Assembly (NCBI GenBank): GCA_030446435.1
Contig: JASURT010000014.1
Coordinates: forward strand, 1 to 32,391
Source of the DNA: Candidatus Ozemibacter sp.
GTDB taxonomy: Bacteria; Muiribacteriota; Ozemobacteria; Ozemobacterales; Ozemobacteraceae
DNA length: 32,391 nucleotides
Reading direction: 5' to 3'
The notes beneath the pieces are model-generated. The model did no database searches, was not told the DNA's origin, and saw nothing but the letters and a program-made list of their open reading frames with translations. Shown in pieces: positions 8,307 through 15,508 of this stretch; the stretch's first letter is position 1; each line of letters opens with the position of its first letter. The position numbers and the translations under genes are program-made.

Positions 8307-8331
8307 TTAAGAACCCTTAAGAAATCTTAAG
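8307..8331. promoter_or_regulatory. Triple TTAAG direct repeat, candidate response-regulator site
   Basis: TTAAG occurs at 8307-8311, 8317-8321 and 8327-8331, exactly one helical turn apart, with GAA-like extensions in the first two copies. Tandem 5-bp half-sites with 5-bp spacers are the usual layout of OmpR/PhoB-family response-regulator sites. No regulator gene is adjacent. Confidence 0.4.
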
Positions 8332-8381
8332 CTTCAACACTCAAAACCATACCTTCTCAATAATCTCTATAAGATAGCGAA

Positions 8382-8401
8382 CTTAACGTCAGCGCGTTAA
8401 G
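8382..8401. promoter_or_regulatory. Inverted repeat CTTAACG / CGTTAAG, possible operator
   Basis: A perfect 7-bp inverted repeat with a 6-bp centre lies just past a TATAAG box (8368-8373). It suits a dimeric repressor site. There is no T-run, so a terminator is unlikely. Confidence 0.35.
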
Positions 8402-8506
8402 GCACGAAGCTGTTAAACCCAAGCTTTTCAACGCCAGCACTCTGCAAATTACCCGCTTGATGTTTTGCCGCATTCGCCAAGGTTTTTGCCTTAAAATTGT
8501 TATTGA

Positions 8507-8535
8507 TTGACAACCTTTGCCGCACATGAAAGAAT
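8507..8535 (+). promoter_or_regulatory. Promoter of the NTF2-like gene
   Basis: TTGACA (8507-8512), 17-bp spacer, AAGAAT (8530-8535). Transcription would start near 8542, which is inside the longer reading frame that opens at 8517. This supports translation from the ATG at 8580. Confidence 0.5.
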
Positions 8536-8579
8536 CTCAGATAAGAAACATTTCTGAGAGGCACCTGACAGGACAGCAA

Positions 8580-9089
8580 ATGACAAACAAAACTAAAATC
8601 ATAATTTCGAGTTTCATTTTTTTTATTGTAACAGGCTCAATAGCCTGGCTAATATTTTTTCCGGCCAGTGAAAATGAAAAAATTGAAAAAGTCATAAAAG
8701 ATACAGTCGCAGCATTTGCCGATGAAAATTCCAAAGAGGTTCTGTCTTTTATCAGTGAAGATTTTTTAATCGAGCCTGAAATAGATCTTGAAACGGCCTC
8801 GAGACAGATGAAAGTTTTCTTTTTTCAGGTAAAAGAACTGAATGCTTCGGTTGAATATTTCAAACACGAGAATGAGAAGTTGCCCAAAACAGCTTCAGAA
8901 GCCAGAGTTCTCGTGGTAGTCAAAGTAAGCGGAATAATCGATGGCGAAAAATTTCAGGCCTTTGGCAGTCATGGTGCCGATGCGGTTTTATTAACGATGC
9001 GCAAATCTAAAGGCGATTGGCAAGTGGCCAGGGCACGCTATATCGACACCGAAAACCCGCTCGATGCCTTGAAAGAAATCTTCAAGTAA
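8580..9089 (+). CDS. Membrane-anchored protein with NTF2/SnoaL-like fold
   Basis: 169 residues from the chosen ATG, which has an AGGA ribosome site 6-7 nt upstream and opens directly into a basic residue plus hydrophobic anchor (KIIISSFIFFIVTGSIAWLIFF, residues about 5-27, written here in part). The frame is open for 21 more codons upstream, but the likely promoter lies inside that extension. The rest resembles small NTF2/SnoaL-like domains: an alpha-helical start (KVIKDTVAAFADENSKEVLSFIS), central strands, and a closing strand with KGDWQVARARYIDTE. Such domains often act as binding modules in envelope proteins. No catalytic residues are evident. The fold assignment rests on pattern only. Confidence 0.6.
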   Translation: MTNKTKIIISSFIFFIVTGSIAWLIFFPASENEKIEKVIKDTVAAFADENSKEVLSFISEDFLIEPEIDLETASRQMKVFFFQVKELNASVEYFKHENEKLPKTASEARVLVVVKVSGIIDGEKFQAFGSHGADAVLLTMRKSKGDWQVARARYIDTENPLDALKEIFK

Positions 9090-9105
9090 TTCCGACAATT
9101 TGATT

Positions 9106-9134
9106 TTGCTTGAAGAATTGGGTTCGGGTATATT
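9106..9134 (+). promoter_or_regulatory. Promoter of ssnA
   Basis: TTGCTT (9106-9111), 17-bp spacer, TATATT (9129-9134), followed by a leader of about 45 nt with an AGAGG ribosome site before the ATG at 9186. Confidence 0.6.
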
Positions 9135-9185
9135 ATCTTTTTGTGCTGTAAGACAAAACAAGAATCATTGAAAAGAGGTTGATTG

Positions 9186-10523
9186 ATGAAAATTATCGGT
9201 CATGCAACAGTATTAACTTTTGGCGAAAATCACAAAGTCATCAACGATGGCGCAGTGGCTTTCGACGAAAAGAAAATTCACGCAATTGGCACCACAGATG
9301 AGCTTAAGAAAAGATTTCCCAAAGCGAAAATTAAAAATGTTAAAGGTCGGCTGGTAATGCCGGGCATCGTAAATAATCACATGCACCTTTATTCGACTTT
9401 TGCACGCGGCATCTCTCTTAAAGACGCGCCTCCAACAAACTTCGTCGAAATTCTCGAACGTCTCTGGTGGCGACTTGACAAAGCTCTGACCCCTGATGAT
9501 CTTTATCTTACCGCTATGATTCCTCTTCTGGATGCAGTCAGAAACGGTGTAACCACCCTGGTTGATCATCATGCCAGCCCAAATTGCATCGGCGGTTCAC
9601 TTGAAGCCCTGGCAAAAGCTTTTAGAAAATGTGGCCTGCGCGGCAATCTTTGCTATGAAATTTCTGATCGTGATGGTCAGGAAAAATGTGACGCCGGTTT
9701 TGAAGAAAACGCCAATTTCATCAGAGCCCTTAAGCTAGAGAACAATTCTGATCTAACTGCAATGATCGGACTTCACGCCAGCTTCACTCTCAGCGACACC
9801 AGCCTTGAACGTGCTGCCGAACTGATGAAGGGCCTGAACACCGGGGTTCACATTCACGTAGCCGAAGACCAGGCTGACAACGAAGATGCGATCAAACGCG
9901 GTTATCGTTCGGTCGTCGATCGACTGCACAAATTCAAACTTACCGGCCCCGACAGCATTTTCGTGCATGGGGTTAACTGTGATGCGCACGACATTCAGAC
10001 CCTTGGTCTGACAAAAACCAACGTGGTTCACAACCCACGCTCAAACATGAATAACGGTGTCGGTTGCGCCCCTCTTGAAAAAATGATGGCCGAAAAAATC
10101 GATGTAAGCTTTGGAACCGACGGAATGTCAGCTTCTCCTCTTGAAGATCTGGCGGTTGCAAACATTCTTCATAAACACGAAGCCCGTGATCCAAGGAAAA
10201 TCTATGGCGAAGCCTGGCGAATGTTCACTGTTAACGGCCCCAAGCTTGCTCACAAATTGTTCAAAAAGAAAATCGGCGTCATTGAAGAAGGTGCCATGGC
10301 CGATCTGGTTGTCTGGGACTACATTCCCCCCACCCCGGTCACTGAAGGAAACACTTTTGGTCACCTGACCTTTGGCCTGCCTTTCAGTCGCGTCTTAACC
10401 ACGATATGCCAGGGCAAAACCCTTATGGATGAAGGCAAAATCGCTTTTCTTGAAGAAGGCGAAGAAGAAGAACTTTGTGCCCGTTCAAGAGAGCTTGCCC
10501 AATCACTCTGGGAAAGATTCTAA
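9186..10523 (+). CDS. ssnA: SsnA family amidohydrolase
   Basis: 445 residues from the ATG at 9186; a TTG just before it is also in frame, but the ATG has the better spacing from AGAGG. It is an amidohydrolase with the SsnA pattern: MPGIVNNHMHLYSTFARGI (H65, H67), VHIHVAED (H224, E227), FVHGVNCD (H261), VVHNPRSNMNNGVGCAP, and FGTDGMSAS (D312). All metal ligands are present. SsnA is found with ygeW, ygeY, carbamate kinase and xanthine dehydrogenase-like genes in the selenium-linked and anaerobic purine-breakdown clusters. There it is taken to be a deaminase or ring hydrolase on a purine-derived intermediate; the exact substrate is not fixed by the sequence. It has its own promoter and terminator. 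Confidence 0.9.
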   Translation: MKIIGHATVLTFGENHKVINDGAVAFDEKKIHAIGTTDELKKRFPKAKIKNVKGRLVMPGIVNNHMHLYSTFARGISLKDAPPTNFVEILERLWWRLDKALTPDDLYLTAMIPLLDAVRNGVTTLVDHHASPNCIGGSLEALAKAFRKCGLRGNLCYEISDRDGQEKCDAGFEENANFIRALKLENNSDLTAMIGLHASFTLSDTSLERAAELMKGLNTGVHIHVAEDQADNEDAIKRGYRSVVDRLHKFKLTGPDSIFVHGVNCDAHDIQTLGLTKTNVVHNPRSNMNNGVGCAPLEKMMAEKIDVSFGTDGMSASPLEDLAVANILHKHEARDPRKIYGEAWRMFTVNGPKLAHKLFKKKIGVIEEGAMADLVVWDYIPPTPVTEGNTFGHLTFGLPFSRVLTTICQGKTLMDEGKIAFLEEGEEEELCARSRELAQSLWERF

Positions 10524-10531
10524 ATTAGCGC

Positions 10532-10568
10532 AAAAAAGGGCCACCTCAAATCTGAGGTGGCCCTTTTT
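10532..10568. terminator. Bidirectional terminator between ssnA and the thioredoxin gene
   Basis: AAAAAAGGGCCACCTCA - AATC - TGAGGTGGCCCTTTTT: a long perfect stem with A-run before and T-run after, placed between convergent genes. Confidence 0.95.
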
Positions 10569-10577
10569 CTTATCTGA

Positions 10578-11570
10578 TTACTTAAGGTTTTCGGCCAGAG
10601 CTTCTTCGAGTTTTCCGCCTCTAAGGTCGGTTGTGATTACTTTTCCGTCTTTATCAAGCAGGTACATTGTCGGAATGGATTGAATGCCGTAAGTTGGGCC
10701 AACTTCGTTCTGCCAGCCTTTTCCGTCAAAATACTGGGGCCAGGGCATTTTGTTTTCTTTAATATATTCATCGAATTTTTCGCGACTTTCATCAAAAGAA
10801 ATACCGATAATTTCAAAGCCCTTTTTGTTGTATTCTTCGTAAGCTTTAACCAGATTCGGCACTTCAGCCCGGCAAGGCGGACACCAGGTGGCCCAGAAGT
10901 CTACGAGAAGCACTTTTCCTTTGAAGCGTTCAAGGGTCAGGTCTTTGCCATCTGTAGTTTTAACACCTTTTGGGAACTGAGGAAACTCTTTTCCGACCGG
11001 GTTTCTGAAAAATTCGTTAAGCATGCGTTCAGCAGCTTCAACGATTTTTGGGTTTTTAGAATTTTTAAGTTCTTCGATCAGTTTGTCAAATTCGGGGGTT
11101 GTTGCTTCCTTGATCATCTGAAGCTTTTGCGCGGTTGTTATAATCATGATTTCGCGAATATCGCCGGCCCAGTTGTTAATGATTTTGACCGCCTGATTAA
11201 CAGGTGCCGCCTGACCAACCAGCCCAAGCATTTCCATATCGAGCTTCAGTCTTTCTTCTGGCTCTTTAAGGGTTTTACGCAAAGCTTCTGCTTCGGCGAA
11301 AAGCTTGTTGCCGTATTTGTTCATGGCCTTTTTTATTGAATCCATGTCCTGGGGGTTAACGCTGCCATCGGCAATGCCGGCCTGCATCTTTTCGTTCAGG
11401 TCTTTTGAAGCATTCTTGAGAAATTCGACGACTTTGTCTTCGCGCTGCATTATCTCCTGGCGAATCTCGCTCTGGTTAAGCACTTCAGGCTCTGCAAACA
11501 AAGCTGAAGCACCCATAAACAGACCGGCGCAGGCAAGCGACAGCACAGCAAATTTTTTGAGTGATTTCAT
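10578..11570 (-). CDS. Exported TlpA/ResA-like thioredoxin with helical N-terminal domain
   Basis: 330 residues from the chosen ATG, which has AAGGA upstream and starts a clear signal peptide (1-26, ending ASALFA). A frame open for 46 codons further upstream lacks these signs. Residues about 30-195 are helical and charged and match nothing I know; such N-terminal parts are common in TlpA-like proteins of Bacteroidetes and related groups. The thioredoxin domain follows: GKVLLVDFWATWCPPCRAEVPN in part, with C230 and C233, then GFEIIGISFDE and the cis-proline loop IQSIPTMYLLDKDG. It probably reduces disulfides or supports cytochrome or metal-centre assembly in the periplasm. It sits inside the purine region but is not obviously part of the pathway. 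Confidence 0.9.
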   Translation of the reverse strand: MKSLKKFAVLSLACAGLFMGASALFAEPEVLNQSEIRQEIMQREDKVVEFLKNASKDLNEKMQAGIADGSVNPQDMDSIKKAMNKYGNKLFAEAEALRKTLKEPEERLKLDMEMLGLVGQAAPVNQAVKIINNWAGDIREIMIITTAQKLQMIKEATTPEFDKLIEELKNSKNPKIVEAAERMLNEFFRNPVGKEFPQFPKGVKTTDGKDLTLERFKGKVLLVDFWATWCPPCRAEVPNLVKAYEEYNKKGFEIIGISFDESREKFDEYIKENKMPWPQYFDGKGWQNEVGPTYGIQSIPTMYLLDKDGKVITTDLRGGKLEEALAENLK

Positions 11571-11598
11571 AACGTATCCTTTCAATTTAATAAAGTTG

Positions 11599-11607
11599 AT
11601 TATAGCA
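11599..11607 (-). promoter_or_regulatory. Extended -10 promoter of the thioredoxin gene
   Basis: On the minus strand TGCTATAAT is a perfect extended -10 box about 28 nt before the start codon. The -35 region is poor, as is usual for extended -10 promoters. Confidence 0.55.
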
Positions 11608-11743
11608 CGAGTTAATGTAACAATTCCCGTGAATACTTTCTGAAAATTCTGTTTGTTACAAAGCATTTCACTGAGCCGCTTCAATCCTGAGGCGGCAAAG
11701 CACTTCACCCATCCTGGGCTCGCGACAGGCTCAATGACCGGGT

Positions 11744-11785
11744 AAAAAAAAGGGCTGTCTCTGAGACGAGACAGCCCTTTTTAAA
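11744..11785 (-). terminator. Terminator of ygeW
   Basis: GGGCTGTCTC - TGAGAC - GAGACAGCCC, flanked by A-run and T-run so that on the minus strand eight T follow the stem. It lies 11 nt past the ygeW stop. A near-identical hairpin closes the plus-strand operon at 17025-17060. Confidence 0.95.
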
Positions 11786-11795
11786 GGTTTGCGTT

Positions 11796-12983
11796 TTATT
11801 TTACGCGTTCGGTGTTTTGCTGCATAAGTTTAGAAAGAGTAGCTGCCGGATCAGCAAATTTGCTGGTAAGAATCATGGCGGCGATGATGTATGGCTTGTA
11901 ACCAGCTTCTTTGTAAGTTTCGATGCGGTAGCGATCGAAAACAGAGGCGGCTACTTCACCGGCTTCACAAGATACGCCGGTGATGTCTGCGGGCAGACAA
12001 TGCATGTAAAGAGCTTTTCCGTCTCTGGTAAGCTTCATTTTTTCTTCAGTGCATTCCCAGTCTTTGAATTTGGCGTTGTTGGCCAGACATTCTTTTTCGA
12101 GAGCTTTGAGACCGTCGTGATCTTTGGCGCGCAACAGGTCGGTGCGGCGTCCCATAACGGCATAAGGAGCCCAGCTCTTTGGATAAACGATGTCAGCATC
12201 TTTGAAAGCTTCATCCATGCTGTTTGACATGGTGAATTTTCCGCCGCTTTCGGCAGCATTTTTCTTCGCAACATCGATTACATCAGGAATCAGATTGTAG
12301 CCTTCGGGATGGGCAAGTCTGACATCCATACCAAAGCGAGTCATGAGGCCGATGATGCCCTGAGGCACAGAAAGAGGTTTACCATAGCTGGGTGAATAGG
12401 CCCAGGTCATGGCGATCTTTTTGCCCTTAAGATTTTCGAGGCCACCGAAATGTTCTTTCAACCATGCCAGGTCAGCCATTGACTGAGTTGGATGATCGAT
12501 GTCGCACTGCAGATTTACCACGGCCGGGCGCTGGGGCAGAACATTCTGTTTATAGCCATCTTCGAGAGCTTCGCCAACTTCACGCATATAAGCGTTGCCG
12601 GCGCCGAGATACATATCATCGCGAATGCCGATAACTTCTGAAAGAAAAGAAATCATGTTCGCTGTTTCACGCACGGTTTCGCCATGAGCGATCTGAGATT
12701 TTCCTTCATCGAGATCCTGTACGGCCAGGCCAAGAAGGTTACAGGCTGAAGAAAAAGAAAATCTGGTTCGGGTCGAATTGTCTCTGAACAGAGAAACGGC
12801 GATACCGCTGTCATAAACTCTGGTAGAGATGTTTTTGCTTCTCATCATTTTGAGAGCGTCGGCCACGGCAAGAATCTGCTTCAGCTCGTCAGCTGATTTT
12901 TCCCAGGTCAGCAGAAAGTCTTTGCCAAAAATATTCGCCTGGTAGTTCTTTATTTCATTGATCAAGGCTTTTAAATCTTCCAT
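11796..12983 (-). CDS. ygeW: YgeW-type knotted carbamoyltransferase
   Basis: 395 residues, the usual length. The sequence follows the E. coli YgeW pattern closely: the carbamoyl-phosphate site FRDNSTRTRFSF (S70-T71-R72-T73-R74), DEGKSQIAHGETVRETANM, QCDIDHPTQSMAD (H164-P165-T166-Q167), TWAYSPSYGKPLSVPQGI, YMHCLPADITGVSC (328-338), and VFDRYR. YgeW belongs to the ornithine/aspartate carbamoyltransferase family but does not use ornithine or aspartate. In anaerobic purine breakdown it is thought to work in the phosphorolysis direction on a ureido intermediate, giving carbamoyl phosphate for carbamate kinase. The ATG follows AAGGAAAAG. It lies downstream of ygeY with an 88-nt gap holding a 12-bp hairpin, so its expression may be lowered relative to ygeY. 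Confidence 0.95.
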   Translation of the reverse strand: MEDLKALINEIKNYQANIFGKDFLLTWEKSADELKQILAVADALKMMRSKNISTRVYDSGIAVSLFRDNSTRTRFSFSSACNLLGLAVQDLDEGKSQIAHGETVRETANMISFLSEVIGIRDDMYLGAGNAYMREVGEALEDGYKQNVLPQRPAVVNLQCDIDHPTQSMADLAWLKEHFGGLENLKGKKIAMTWAYSPSYGKPLSVPQGIIGLMTRFGMDVRLAHPEGYNLIPDVIDVAKKNAAESGGKFTMSNSMDEAFKDADIVYPKSWAPYAVMGRRTDLLRAKDHDGLKALEKECLANNAKFKDWECTEEKMKLTRDGKALYMHCLPADITGVSCEAGEVAASVFDRYRIETYKEAGYKPYIIAAMILTSKFADPAATLSKLMQQNTERVK

Positions 12984-13017
12984 TTTTCTTTTCCTTTTCT
13001 TTAATTTCTTAAAATGA

Positions 13018-13049
13018 CTGAACTCTGAGCAATGCTACTCAGAGTTCAG
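13018..13049 (-). terminator. Hairpin between ygeY and ygeW, possible attenuator
   Basis: CTGAACTCTGAG - 8-nt loop - CTCAGAGTTCAG, a perfect 12-bp stem. On the minus strand it is followed by TCATTTT, only a weak T-run. It could be a partial terminator setting the ygeY:ygeW ratio or an mRNA-stabilising element. Confidence 0.6.
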
Positions 13050-13071
13050 AAAAATTTCAACGGGTTTTCAA

Positions 13072-14274
13072 TCAAATTTCGTAAGCATACTGGGCATAAA
13101 ACGCAGCGGCTTTAACCAGATCGTCAACCGGACACTTTTCATTCGGGGCATGCGCGAGAACTTCGTTGCCCGGGCCGAAACCGATCATCGGAATCTTGTA
13201 ATAACCATTGATGGTTACGCCATTGGTCGAGAATGTCCATTTGTCGACTTTGGGGTCTTTGTTGAACAATTCTTTATAGGCCTTGATTCCGGTCTGAACG
13301 ACTCTTTCGCTTTCTTCGAGTTTCCAGGTGGGGAAATATTTTTCCATGCCATAGCGCAAACCGGTGTAAGCAACTTCTTCATAGTGCAGCACAGTTACTT
13401 TGGCTTCTTCATTAAGCTTAAGTCCGGCGGCAACGATAACGTCTTCCACTTCTTTTACCGCTGATTCTTTGGTTTCGCCCCAGGTAAGTCTGCGGTCGAG
13501 ATGAATGTGAACTGAATCTGCTACGGCGCAAAGAGATGGGCTGCCGGATTTGAATTCAGAAATGGTTACGGTTCCTTTGCCGAGGAAATCATCGTTGGTC
13601 AGTCTTTCGTTGAGTTTTTCAATTTCAAGAGCGACCTTTGATGCCATGTAAACCGCATTTTTGCCACGTTCGGGTGCTGAACCATGACATGAAATACCGC
13701 GAAAATCGATGCCAATTTCCATTCTGCCACGATGACCGCGATAGATGTTCAGATTGGTCGGTTCAGTGCTGATAACGAAATCGGGTTTAAGCTTTTCTTC
13801 TTCTACCAGATATTTCCAGCAGAGGCCGTCACAGTCTTCTTCCATTACCGAGCTGACGACATAAAAAGTTACGTCGCGGTCGAAACCCATTTCTTTCAGA
13901 ATTTTGCCGGCGGTAATGGCAGATGCGATGCCGCTTTCCTGGTCAACGGTGCCGCGACCGAGAACATGACCGTCTTTAACTTCGCCCAGATATGGGTCGA
14001 ATTCCCAGTTGTCTCTGTTGCCTACGCCAACGGTATCTACGTGACCATCAATGGCCAGAACGGTTTTTCCATTGCCGATTCTACCGATTACATTGCCCAG
14101 GCCATCAACTTTTACTTCATCAAAACCGGCCTCTTTCATCTGGCGAACGACTTCAGCCTGCACATCTTTTTCCTGCATGCTTTCAGAAGGAATTTTCACC
14201 ATTTTACCGAGGTTTGCCGCGGTATAATCACGATATTTTTCGGCCAATTCCATAATTTTTTCTGCTGTTGTCAT
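13072..14274 (-). CDS. ygeY: YgeY family M20 hydrolase
   Basis: 400 residues. It has the M20/ArgE-DapE metallohydrolase layout with every expected residue: H78 and D80 (IDGHVDTVG), bridging D111 (GRGTVDQESG), catalytic E145-E146 (SVMEEDCDG), E171 (STEPTNLNIYRGHRGR) and H375 (EVLAHAPNE). The segment CDGLCW and the STEPTNLNIYRGHRGR block are typical of the selenium metabolism-linked YgeY subgroup. In the purine pathway it is expected to split an amide or ureide intermediate on the way to 2,3-diaminopropionate; the exact step is inference here. The ATG has GGAGAG upstream. It is the first gene of a ygeY-ygeW unit, driven by a strong promoter that is back to back with that of carbamate kinase. 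Confidence 0.93.
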   Translation of the reverse strand: MTTAEKIMELAEKYRDYTAANLGKMVKIPSESMQEKDVQAEVVRQMKEAGFDEVKVDGLGNVIGRIGNGKTVLAIDGHVDTVGVGNRDNWEFDPYLGEVKDGHVLGRGTVDQESGIASAITAGKILKEMGFDRDVTFYVVSSVMEEDCDGLCWKYLVEEEKLKPDFVISTEPTNLNIYRGHRGRMEIGIDFRGISCHGSAPERGKNAVYMASKVALEIEKLNERLTNDDFLGKGTVTISEFKSGSPSLCAVADSVHIHLDRRLTWGETKESAVKEVEDVIVAAGLKLNEEAKVTVLHYEEVAYTGLRYGMEKYFPTWKLEESERVVQTGIKAYKELFNKDPKVDKWTFSTNGVTINGYYKIPMIGFGPGNEVLAHAPNEKCPVDDLVKAAAFYAQYAYEI

Positions 14275-14339
14275 ATCATTCTCTCCAAGCCTTTATAATT
14301 TACCTTGCCGGGCCTAATTAAGGTGCGGTATGGGGCATC

Positions 14340-14368
14340 ATTATAACCGACCTTTGAAATTAACACAA
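14340..14368 (-). promoter_or_regulatory. Promoter of ygeY-ygeW
   Basis: On the minus strand: TTGTGT (14368-14363), 17-bp spacer, TATAAT (14345-14340). The -10 box is perfect. The leader to the ATG would be about 58 nt. Confidence 0.65.
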
Positions 14369-14375
14369 CAAAAGT

Positions 14376-14386
14376 CGAAATTTTCG
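14376..14386. promoter_or_regulatory. Short palindrome between the divergent promoters, possible operator
   Basis: CGAAA-T-TTTCG lies between the -35 boxes of the ygeY and carbamate kinase promoters (14368 and 14412). A regulator bound here could act on both units. The element is short and could be chance. Confidence 0.3.
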
Positions 14387-14411
14387 CAAAAGTTTTCAGG
14401 GTTTATTTGCA

Positions 14412-14439
14412 TTTACTTTTTCAAGAAACCGAGTATAAT
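14412..14439 (+). promoter_or_regulatory. Promoter of the carbamate kinase-PLP enzyme operon
   Basis: TTTACT (14412-14417), 16-bp spacer, TATAAT (14434-14439). Transcription would start near 14446, giving a leader of about 97 nt that ends in a strong ribosome site (GGAGGG). Confidence 0.65.
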
Positions 14440-14542
14440 AACTGCTGAATTTCAAAAGACAATAAGCAAGGAACAGGAATTTTTCTTAAATTCTTTCTCT
14501 TTGCGGTTGCATTTTGGTTAAAGGAATCAATGGAGGGAATTT

Positions 14543-15493
14543 ATGACAACAAACGGAAAACTCGCAGTTGTAGCTGTGGGTGGTAACTCTCTTATCGCAG
14601 ACAAAAACCATCAGACAGTTCCTGATCAGTATGCAGCAGCAGCCAGAACAATGGTACATGTTGCCGACATGATCGAAGCCGGCTATCGCGTCGTTCTGAC
14701 CCATGGTAACGGGCCCCAGGTCGGATTCATTCTTCTTAGAAGCGAAATAGCCAGAAGCCAGGTTCACGATGTGCCTTTAGACAGCTGTGGTGCTGACACT
14801 CAGGGTGCCATCGGCTATAATTTTCAGATGGCTCTTGGTAATGAATTCAAAAAGCGTGGAATCGAAAAACCGGTGGTAACAGTGGTTACTCAGGTTCTTG
14901 TCGACAAAAACGACCCTTCATTTCAGAATCCATCAAAACCTATCGGTTCTTTTTACAGCGAAGCAGAAGCTAAAGAGCGCATGGAAAAAGACGGCTGGGA
15001 CATGGTCGAAGACGCCGGCCGTGGATGGCGCAGAGTCGTTGCATCCCCACTTCCACTCGAAATCATTGAAGAAGAAGCGGTAAAAACCCTTGCCGAAAGA
15101 GGATTCATGGTAGTGGCCGTCGGTGGCGGCGGAATTCCGGTCATTAAAGATGAAGCAGGCATGATTAAGGGCACTGCAGCGGTTATCGACAAAGATTTTG
15201 CCTCAGCTTTGCTGGCTTCAAACATTGGTGCTGACGTATTCGTAATTTCAACCGCGGTAGAAAAAGCCTGTCTAAATTTTGGCAAACCAGATCAGAAAGA
15301 ACTCGACAAAGTAACCGCGGCTGAGCTTGAAAAATATTGTGAAGAAGGCCACTTCAAGCCAGGTTCAATGTTGCCAAAATGTCAGGCCATCATTAAATTT
15401 CTCAAAAACGGTGGCAAACACGCCATTATAACTAATCCTGAAAATCTTGCCAAAGCCGTGAAAGGCGAAGCAGGAACTCACGTATATCCATAA
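14543..15493 (+). CDS. arcC: Carbamate kinase
   Basis: 316 residues, full length. It shows the amino-acid kinase fold with carbamate-kinase blocks: AVVAVGGNSLI at the start, THGNGPQVG, VDKNDPSFQNPSKPIG, WRRVVASPLPLEI, VVAVGGGGIPVI and STAVEKACLNFGKPDQ. The enzyme makes ATP from carbamoyl phosphate and ADP, releasing ammonia and CO2. In this neighbourhood the carbamoyl phosphate should come from YgeW, which makes it the energy-yielding step of the ureide module; the counterpart in the E. coli cluster is YqeA. The ribosome site is GGAGGG, 8 nt before the ATG. It is the first gene of a two-gene operon with the PLP enzyme 15 nt downstream. Confidence 0.95.
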   Translation: MTTNGKLAVVAVGGNSLIADKNHQTVPDQYAAAARTMVHVADMIEAGYRVVLTHGNGPQVGFILLRSEIARSQVHDVPLDSCGADTQGAIGYNFQMALGNEFKKRGIEKPVVTVVTQVLVDKNDPSFQNPSKPIGSFYSEAEAKERMEKDGWDMVEDAGRGWRRVVASPLPLEIIEEEAVKTLAERGFMVVAVGGGGIPVIKDEAGMIKGTAAVIDKDFASALLASNIGADVFVISTAVEKACLNFGKPDQKELDKVTAAELEKYCEEGHFKPGSMLPKCQAIIKFLKNGGKHAIITNPENLAKAVKGEAGTHVYP

Positions 15494-15508
15494 GCAAGGA
15501 GCAGAAAA

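Larger units (their letters stand above)
8166..8579. other. Intergenic stretch of 414 bp with repeat and palindrome elements
   Basis: This gap between divergent genes holds three TTAAG direct repeats with 10-bp spacing (8307-8331), a 7-bp inverted repeat CTTAACG/CGTTAAG (8382-8401), a TATAAG box (8368-8373) and a promoter close to the plus-strand gene (8507-8535). The open frames inside it lack ribosome sites and do not look coding. It is rich in A+T compared with the neighbouring genes. Confidence 0.5.

Noticed and set aside
8517-8579. Upstream extension of the NTF2-like gene
   Set aside because: A probable promoter (8507-8535) lies inside it, and the start at 8580 opens directly into the membrane anchor.
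11571-11708. Upstream extension of the TlpA-like gene
   Set aside because: It covers the extended -10 promoter and the ribosome site and would hide a clear signal peptide.
11675-11743. Repeat-like stretch with GCCGC/GCGGC arms and CGACAGGCTCAATGACCGGG, recalling dispersed intergenic repeats
   Set aside because: Only one copy is seen in the window, so it cannot be called a repeat family from this sequence alone.
13732-14298. Long open frames opposite ygeY (and similar ones opposite the thioredoxin and helicase genes)
   Set aside because: They are antisense to well-supported genes, lack ribosome sites and show no domain; they follow from the codon bias of the real genes.
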